NCBI GenBank assembly: GCA_015680905.1
Contig: CM027377.1
Coordinates: forward strand, 37,906,501-37,970,500
Direction: 5' to 3'
From: Coptis chinensis
Lineage: Eukaryota; Streptophyta; Magnoliopsida; Ranunculales; Ranunculaceae
Length of the DNA stretch: 64,000 nucleotides
Positions 57,385 through 64,000 of this stretch are shown here, piece by piece (the stretch's first letter is position 1; each line of letters begins with the position of its first letter). The position numbers and the translations under genes are program-made. The notes under the pieces were generated by a model, which saw nothing but the letters and a program-made list of their open reading frames with translations, was not told the DNA's origin and did not search any database.

Positions 57385-58580
57385 CCCAAACGCACATAAG
57401 TGATGAAGAAGAAGAAGAAGAAGAAAGTCTCAAGGACGAAGGAGAAGAAATAGACCTACGGGTTTTGCAGGAGATGAGTGGGGAGCTATTCTCAAAGCTT
57501 CCAGGTGGTATCATACTCAACATCCTATGTGGAATACCCGTAAAATGCTTATCCTCTCAATGCAGATTGGCATGCAAAACCTGGTACAATTTCATCCGAC
57601 ACCCTCATTTCTCCGAAGTTCATTACCGATGGGCAATCCAAAATTGTTGTTCTCCCTGTGTTGTCCTATGCCATGGTAGGGATGATTTTTGGTTGATTGA
57701 TCATCAAGTCTTTGATAATCTTGAGACTTCAGCACCAGTCCGCTCTCTTGAATTTCTCAAGGAACCCGAATTTGAAAAGAGTCTAGAAGTAATTGGTTCT
57801 TTTAATGGATTACTTTGCTTGTCGGAAGATCAGTATCGGTGTTCTTATCCTGTGTTTTACTACATCTGCAATCCTATTACTGGGGAGCACATCAGGCTCC
57901 TGAGAGCTGGCGAACTGTTCCATGTTGAAGTGTCTACTTTTGGCGTTGATTCTACCACTAATGAGTACAAGGTCATCCGTTTCCACTATGATCGAGACGA
58001 GGGTGAGCCGGTGAGGTGTTTACTTTGGGTTCAAGCAAGTGGAGAAGGATAAATAGCGGTGTTCCATATGAGACCCATAGGCATCCATATGGCATACTTG
58101 CGAATAATCATCTTCATTGGATCTCATCTGGAGTTGATGAACCTTTGACCATTGTTGCTTTTGATATGGCTGCAGAGGAAGTCCATCAAATCAAACCTCC
58201 CCGATTAGTCAGCACGGATATAAAAAGCTCTTTGGGAGTGATAGAAGAACGCCTCTGTTTTTTTAGAACATTAGGTGACAGATACTACGAGATATGGGTG
58301 ATGAAAGACTAAGGAGTGCAGGGTTATTGGGCGCAGGAATACTTTTTCGACCCAGAAGTAACAGAATTTCTGTCTTGTTCATTTACTTGTACTGTTTCCA
58401 AAATTAAGGAACGACGAATTTCTCATGTGGTGCGGACAGACAAATCTTGGTTATTATGACGTCAGGAAAGAAACTTGTAGGCCTATCGTGGTGGAAAACG
58501 ATTATATTGTTTTCTCGATATTCCAAGTGGGCAGTCTATTTTCACCCAAGAGTGTTGCTAGATTATCAAGGAGGTAACAA
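57385..58580 (+). pseudogene. F-box protein copy 2 with F-box and FBA domain, frameshifted
   Basis: The exon starts after TTACAG. In frame with copy 1 it reads STQTHISD, a run of E, then LPGGIILNILCGIPVKCLSS and CRLACKTWYNFIRHPHFSEV, a full F-box. The FBA part follows (SLEVIGSFNGLLCLSED, NPITGEHIRLL, NEYKVIRFHYDRDEGEP). A one-base frameshift near 58003-58015 breaks the frame before FTLGSSKWRRINSG. A TAA at 58310-58312 lies where copy 1 has a Tyr codon, and a further frameshift follows near 58370. The copy ends GSLFSPKSVARLS with a GT donor at the same place as copy 1. The F-box would bind SKP1; the broken FBA makes function unlikely. Confidence 0.78.
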
Positions 58581-58599
58581 ATAGTCTACTGGCATTTTT

Positions 58600-59285
58600 T
58601 TTTTTATTTCATGAATTCAATTTGTACAATAATGAAAAGTATTAAAGTTTAAGTTATACATTGTAGTGGCTGGTAATTTTTGTTTTCTCAAGTTTTTTGT
58701 GCCGATCCTTCTCAAGTTTTGAGAGTCTTTGTGATGTCTTATGGGTATGGTGATTGTGGAACTTTTATGATCGTAAACATCATTCACAATTTGTTGTTGC
58801 TGATCTTGTTAGGGATGACTCATGGTGGTCTTTTTGTTACCCGTGACCCCAATTGATTTAGGTACTTGTTACTGCCGGACCCCATATTGTGTTGGGCAGA
58901 CCCCAAAAACTAAAACACTTATTACAAATGTGCCATTGGTCCCAAAAGTTGTTTTGTGTTGGGCAGACCCCAACCCAAAGTGAATTTGACTTAGCAGACC
59001 TTTTTCAAATCCTTCTATTCTCTTCTCTTCCACCATAAAAACCATAAACCCTTAAACCCTTAAACCCTAACACTAAACACTAATGGAAGAGCCCACCATT
59101 TTAGAACATGAAGATGATGGCCGAAGAAAATGTAATGCATCATGACCCCATTCAAGAAAAAATATAGAACAAGTTCCAAGTGACCCCATTCAAGAAGAAA
59201 ATGTAGAACAAGTTCAAAGTGAAGAAAATAGAGGAATGGATGATGATGCATTTAATAAGAATAAGGTAAATCTAAATTAAACGTA
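58600..59285 (+). other. no gene called
   Basis: AT-rich DNA. A short ATG frame near 59083 (MEEPTILEHEDDGRRK) with acidic repeats of the form (E)EN(V/I)EQVxS is broken after 17 codons. It resembles the N-terminus of a transposon-derived protein but there is too little to name it. A CCATAAACCCTTAAACCCTT telomere-like run sits at 59042. Confidence 0.4.
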
Positions 59286-59512
59286 ATTATGAATGTAGTA
59301 ATTATGCATGTAATAATTATGCATGTAGGAATTATTGATGTGTACAGTGATTATACATGTAATAATTATGCATGTAGTAATTATGCATGTAGGAATTATT
59401 GATGTGTACAGTGATTATACATGTAATAATTATGCATGTAGGAATTATTGATGTGTATAGTGATTATACATGTAATAATTATGCATGTAATAATTATGCA
59501 TGTAGTAATTAA
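59286..59512 (+). repeat. AT-rich minisatellite
   Basis: About 14 short units alternate between TAATTATGCATGTAG, GAATTATTGATGTGTACAG and TGATTATACATGTAA. ATGCAT and TGTACA make it locally palindromic. Confidence 0.85.
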
Positions 59513-59541
59513 ACGACGCGGCTAGGTCATTTGTATTTCAC

Positions 59542-59895
59542 ACCAAACGGTCTCGTCACACCGTCTGGACTGTGTCCAAAACGATGTGGCCATGTCGTTT
59601 GGGATTTGAATTTGGAAAAAACGATTTGTCTATTTTTTTGCGACTTGAACGGTGTGGCCACACCGTTTGAAGTTAGTCTAAAACGACATGGCCACACCGT
59701 TTGGACTAAGTCCCAAACGGTGTGGCCAAACGGTGTGGCCATGTCGTTTGAGATTTGAACTTGGAAAAAAGACTTGTCTGTTTTTTTGTCACTTGAACGG
59801 TGTGGCCACACCGTTTGGACTTAGTCTCAAACGACATGGCCACACCGTTCAAGACTAAGTCCGAACGGTGTGGCCACACCGTTCAAGTGGCAAAA
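59542..59895. repeat. array of TGGCCA-centred palindromes
   Basis: Eight TGGCCA centres (59587, 59655, 59689, 59723, 59736, 59803, 59837 and 59871) each flanked by ACGGTGTG/CACACCGT or ACGACATG/CATGTCGT arms. AACGGTGTGGCCACACCGTT is perfect at 59648-59667 and 59796-59815, and a 22-bp perfect version lies at 59863-59884. Spacers also repeat: a CGTTTG(A/G)GATTTGAA...CACTTGAACGG block at 59595-59655 and again about 150 bp later, and inverted at 59880-59905. The open frames here only translate the repeat. Confidence 0.9.
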
Positions 59896-59904
59896 AACCA
59901 GACA

Positions 59905-61100
59905 AGTGAATGATGGATACTGCAGAGTGAATGACCTCGACCAAGCTTTGAGATTGCGTCAAGAAATGGAAATGAAGGGCTTGCTTCCGAGCATTGTTAC
60001 TTATAATTCCCTTCTTCGTAAATTATGTGAAGTAGGCCAAATGAAGGATGCAAACAATCATTGAATGAAATGAGTGATAAGAAGATTGAGCGGATAATGT
60101 CACCTGCAATACCTTGATAAATGCGTATTGTAAGATAGGAGATATGGAATCTGCTTGGAAATTTAGAAATAAGATGTTGGAAGGTGGATTGGTCCAAGAC
60201 CGGTTTACTTACAAGGCTCTCATTCATGGGTTCGTAAAAGCGAGGGAAATGGACAAAGCTAAAGAGCTCCTGCTTCGATATGCTTGATGCAGTAACCATA
60301 TCTTAACTCTTTTAAATTGAAGCATTAGAAATTTATTTAGTGAATTGATAATCTGAAGATATATCTTTTGAATGGTAAGGATATAAAGTACCTCCGAATG
60401 TCTTCTTGACATATCATTTGTAATTGATGAAAGTGTTTCTACATTATCTCAAGAAATAACTCATTTATCTGCTACTTTGATTTTGGAAAGTCGGGAAATT
60501 TTAATATTACTGAAATGCCAAATATTTTCATTATAGTTTACGATTTAGTCAATACACAATGCTATAGAATGAAATATTTAACCACTTGTTCATCGATATT
60601 GCTTACGAAACTAGTCACTTATGTACATGATTTTCTCAAATTATAGTGTCTACTACTCGTGGATTCCGGATGGTTCTTTGCAATCAAGGCAATGAAGATG
60701 CAATTCTAAGACTCCCCGATGAGCTCCTTCTTGTCGATATTTCCATTTACGGTATCCGATATCTGAAGGTTTTGCAAAGGCGAAAACATTGTTTATGCTC
60801 AAAAGTATTCACTCTTATGCAAGGAAAAGGTATATTGGGTGATTACATTTGTGTACACTAATTTAGCATATGCCTACTTCAAAGCTGGGAAGCTAACCTT
60901 GGCTTCAGAGATGCTTGATGACATGACCAAGAGGTACTTGATGATTACAGTTAAGATTTACAGGTCCTTGAATGCTTCTTTTGCCAATGACAGTGACATA
61001 CTACGTCTTTTTTGGGGTTATGTTGTTGAGAGAGGTTTGATCACAAAGAAAGTCCTGTTCCTTCCTTTGAGACCACAGAACCATTGTTTTATTTATTTCA
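59905..61100 (+). pseudogene. PPR (pentatricopeptide repeat) gene remnant
   Basis: It reads DGYCRVNDLDQALRLRQEME, then MKGLLPSIVTYNSLLRKLCE and VGQMKDANNH, two P-type PPR motifs. After a frameshift (about 60060) come segments homologous to NTLINAYCKIGDMESAWKF and FTYKALIHGFVKAREMDKAK in other frames. After a gap of about 350 bp comes TNLAYAYFKAGKLTLASEML, then FANDSDILRLFWGYVVERGL, the usual end of a plant PPR protein of this class. PPR proteins bind organelle RNA. The N-terminus is absent and the remnant begins right after the palindrome array. Several frameshifts and stops make it a pseudogene. Confidence 0.7.
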
Positions 61101-62229
61101 TAAGCTGCCACTGACTCACTGTATAAGTGTATAGTCCAAAGTGATATCTCAAATAGCATGTTTGTGCCACAAATCCCACAATGGGAGCACCAATATCTTC
61201 TCCTTGACTACATGATTTAACCTCTATGAGAGGAACTGTAATGAACCAAAGGATGATGACGCTCAACCTTCGCTCTCTAATTTTGGATGTAGATGAAACT
61301 TGATTTTCGGGCTTTCGCTAATGAGTGCTCTAAACCTTTTGCAGATGGCTCTAAAACAATCCAAAAGTCAAAACTTTGAGTGGGAAAGCCTTGCGGTTCT
61401 TGGTGCAATGGAACCAGCTAAAAGACAACTTCACGACTTATAGCCTTCTGCAAGACATTCAAATTTCATGGAATGAGTTCGGTTTCTCCAAAGGAAATGC
61501 TTCACCCATTATCCACGAAAACAGGGAAAAAGATAAATGCTTAGCGTCCAAGGACCTCTCAAGATGTGTCTTGTTTGAATTGATTGAGATTTTCTTTTAT
61601 TTTCTCATAGACTTGCACATTGAGCGTTAGGCTCAAGGATTAAAATCGGGAGCAAATATTGGAACTTGTTTTTTTAATTGAAAGACAGTGATAGATTAAA
61701 AGACCTGCTAATATGTTGTTTTTTTTTGCTAAATCTTAGTGATGTACACGCTAACACACTAGATTGTCCTGACCCTGATGCATGGAGCTGCCTACTCCGC
61801 TTCTCAAATTGGAAGAATGATTGACAGACAAGCAGACTGATATGCCTCAAACACTGAAAAGACAAGGCAGGAAACAAAAGGGCAACAGCCAAAGGAATGT
61901 ACTGAAAGTTTACAAATTCCGATATACAATACTGTCTGTTAACGTGATAGGGAAAAGAAAAGAAAAAACATGCAGAATATTAAGCAGCAAATTATGTGCA
62001 TCTGCCAAAAGTAGAGAAACAAAGCTTCTTTCTGTCTTTCTACAATTCGTAATACTTAATCTTGGGTGATTAATTGAACTGTTCAAGGTCCAAACTCCAA
62101 ACAGTGGGCCTTTAACATAAAAACCACATAGCAAACATCCCCCAACTAAAACCTCCCAGTATATGAGTCTAGACTCTAGAGTAGATATATGTTGTCTGTT
62201 TCAAGTAACAAGAATATTACAGTTAAATA
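61101..62229. other. no gene called
   Basis: Short frames only. It includes a poly-T near 61720 and PPR downstream DNA. Nothing else is recognised. Confidence 0.5.
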
Positions 62230-62906
62230 CTAATCATTTCCTGCGTCAGAATCATCTCCTAGATCGAAATCCTTGACCTTCACATCCGCATCTTCTCCGT
62301 ACTGAATGCAATAGTCGATTTGGGACAAAACATATTGTATGATGTAAAGGAAAACAACAATGTCATCGTTTAGTTTGCTTCCCAAAATAAAGGCATAGGT
62401 CAAAGAGATTCAAATGCACTAATGCACAGAGATATTTAGATGCAAGTTATCCAGACAAGAAAGCATGTAGAGAGGACGGAGACAGTTACTGTTTTCCTTC
62501 CTCAAGTCGAGTGGCACAAAGCTCACCATGTTATAATCATCAACCTACGAAAGATCATTCCAACCAGAAGTTACGCGAGATGGAGGTAGCTAAAACAGTT
62601 GGGCATCGCCCTTTTACTAACACATTTTCTGTCCTTGAGTTGAATCGCTCTTTTGCTTGACCCCATTCTGTTGGCTTGTGTGTGTGTGTCCTAAGTAATG
62701 CGTGAACTGACGCATATGAAAATCAAAAGGTTAAAATGATGGAAATGTAAAGGCATATTTGGAAATAGAGGTAATTAAACTTTTCTCAAGAATGAGATGT
62801 ACCTGTGAGTCGAGCAAGTAAACAACACAGACATTGAAGTTCTTGCGCTTCAAATGATCCACAAAGTTACGAAGAACAGGAACATGCGAAAAGAGTTCTA
62901 TCTGGC
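62230..62906 (-). pseudogene. GPN3: GPN-loop GTPase 3 homologue, C-terminal exons, middle exons missing
   Basis: Minus-strand exons: 62906-62803 (GQIELFSHVPVLRNFVDHLK, RKNFNVCVVYLLDSQ, AG before and GT after), 62544-62490 (VDDYNMVSFVPLDLRKEN, AG/GT) and the last coding part 62350-62230 (IQYVLSQIDYCIQYGEDADV, KVKDFDLGDDSDAGND and a stop). These match GPN3, a GTPase needed for RNA polymerase II assembly and nuclear import. Conserved sequence that should lie between the first two (the block after LLDSQ, with the NKxD-type base-recognition motif) is absent from the 258 bases there. The last exon has TTTACAT where TTTACAG is expected, so its acceptor seems lost. The P-loop exon is not in view. A pseudogene is most likely, unless the missing exons are divergent. 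Confidence 0.65.
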
Positions 62907-64000
62907 CTACAGATTATGCAAAGAAAATCATCAACTTGTTGCACAGGACTACAAGAAAAACACAATCAGATACCTTAGTTAGTAAATGACTGTTCACGAG
63001 CAACCACTTGGGGGGGGGGGATAAACTCCACTATAATGAGCTACCCTGCCCAGGACATAATTCTTGACAAAATAACATTCAATTTTCTAATTCAAACACC
63101 TTCCGTTAGAAATAATAAAAGATGACAAGAGATAACATACTTGAAGGCATAGACCTGACCAATGATTAACTGAAGATTGAAAGAACTAACAATTTATTTT
63201 ATCATTATTATTTTGCCAAAAACAATGGTATGGCTTATAACGTTTTATAAGCATACAGATTTTAAAACTATTATACACCCATGAACCCAAGTACCTTACA
63301 CTCACTCGCATGAAAAAGCATGCTAGCATACCCACAAAGTCACAAACACATGCACAGGTGCAGATAGGCACATCTACAACCACATACATGCGTACTCATA
63401 TCCAAGAACCTCTGCAGATACAACCCAAGTGCCCCCAAAAACAACACAAACACACACACCTCTATAACGAAGCAGACACATAAATGGCCAACCACTGACT
63501 AATTCTAAAGCATCTACACACAACATGCACATATTCACCATACTTGTGCAAGGACATGCACATGTAGGATGCATCCTTCAATTATATCTAGAATATGCAT
63601 TCTACTAGGAAACAGAGGAAGGTATGAACTCACACTTACCACAATCAATTTGTTTAGTTGTTGCTAATATCTCAGCCGAATTCGACATGGTTTTACCAAG
63701 ATAACGTTTACATAATCTAATCTGAGATACTTTCCTATTGGAATGAAATCGAGGATGGTTAGTGCTAAAATGTTTTAAATGTATTGTGTGACATATAAAA
63801 TGGTATAATTATGATCAAGACTATGGTCTGAACCCCATATACACAGTGATACAGGTAAGAACTCTGAAGGAATCAGCGCCCAAATAAATCTAAAATGTTT
63901 GAGCTCAAAGGAATCTAGTTGAAACTTACCGATAAAAAAAAAAAGGAATCTAGTTGATCGAGATGGCGGGTTTGATCGAGATCGAGATCGAGCTTGATCG
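62907..64000. other. upstream region of the GPN3 remnant, no full gene
   Basis: It includes a possible minus-strand exon with ATG (about 63689 down to 63641, MSNSAEILATTKQIDCG) and a GTAAGT donor, a G10 tract at 63011-63020, a CA-rich tract at 63300-63480, and GATCGA hexamer repeats at 63955-64000. No coding frame beyond the short one is supported. Confidence 0.4.

Noticed and set aside
59042..59068. CCCTTAAACCCTTAAACCC as an interstitial telomere repeat
   Set aside because: Only about three degenerate copies; not the plant TTTAGGG unit and too short.
59527..59811. Open frames on both strands in the palindrome array
   Set aside because: They are by-products of inverted repeats with no stop codons.
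1..64000. tRNA, rRNA, CRISPR or riboswitch features
   Set aside because: I found no cloverleaf, rRNA core or regular spacer-repeat pattern, and the organism is a plant.

Overview
The window is nuclear DNA of a flowering plant, most likely a dicot. It is AT-rich, its genes have GT-AG introns, and it holds L1-type LINEs with an RNase H domain, Athila/Tat-type Ty3-gypsy LTR elements, a PIF/Harbinger transposase, F-box and PPR gene fragments and a plant SCAI homologue. I see no bacterial, organellar, rRNA, tRNA or CRISPR features. About three quarters of the window is transposable-element DNA, much of it nested and broken.

Layout. (1) 1-25 kb is a nest of Athila/Tat-like gypsy elements. Two LTR types occur. 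Type 1 starts TGATAAGAGCCC: copy E (2882-3906, minus), copy D (6748-8170, plus) and copy F (31851-33198, minus). Type 2 starts TGATCAGCTCCC: copy A (9266-10159, minus), solo copy B (10782-11593, plus, with a perfect 5-bp target duplication) and copy C (16789-17719, minus). tRNA-Asp-like primer sites follow E and A, and polypurine tracts precede D and C. The element ending in C has a tandemly duplicated CCHC-knuckle gag-like ORF (20.7-24.0 kb). A second kind of non-autonomous element, with a Transposase_28-like N-terminus, a basic linker and a coiled coil, lies on the minus strand at 12.0-14.9 kb and again at 51.4-55.5 kb. (2) 25.1-30.4 kb is a decayed LINE. (3) 31.5-36.2 kb is a decayed Harbinger element with a nearby GRF zinc-finger ORF that is cut by LTR F. 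(4) 36.2-49.6 kb holds a MITE, a tandemly duplicated TATA promoter, and the one clearly intact host gene: a ten-exon SCAI homologue whose introns host a fresh 5'-truncated LINE and a young gag-only LTR element. (5) 49.9-50.6 kb is a hAT-type MITE. (6) 56.6-58.6 kb holds two F-box/FBA modules, the first truncated and the second frameshifted, linked in frame through an intron. (7) 59.3-61.1 kb is a minisatellite, a striking array of TGGCCA-centred palindromes, and a PPR gene remnant directly after it. (8) 62.2-62.9 kb carries minus-strand exons of a GPN-loop GTPase 3 homologue that lacks its middle exons.

Only SCAI looks like a functional host gene. The other genes are truncated, frameshifted or missing exons. 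The most unusual structures are the palindrome array at 59.5-59.9 kb, the duplicated SCAI promoter, the in-frame F-box chain, the two matching gag-less elements, and the tandemly duplicated ORF inside one LTR element.
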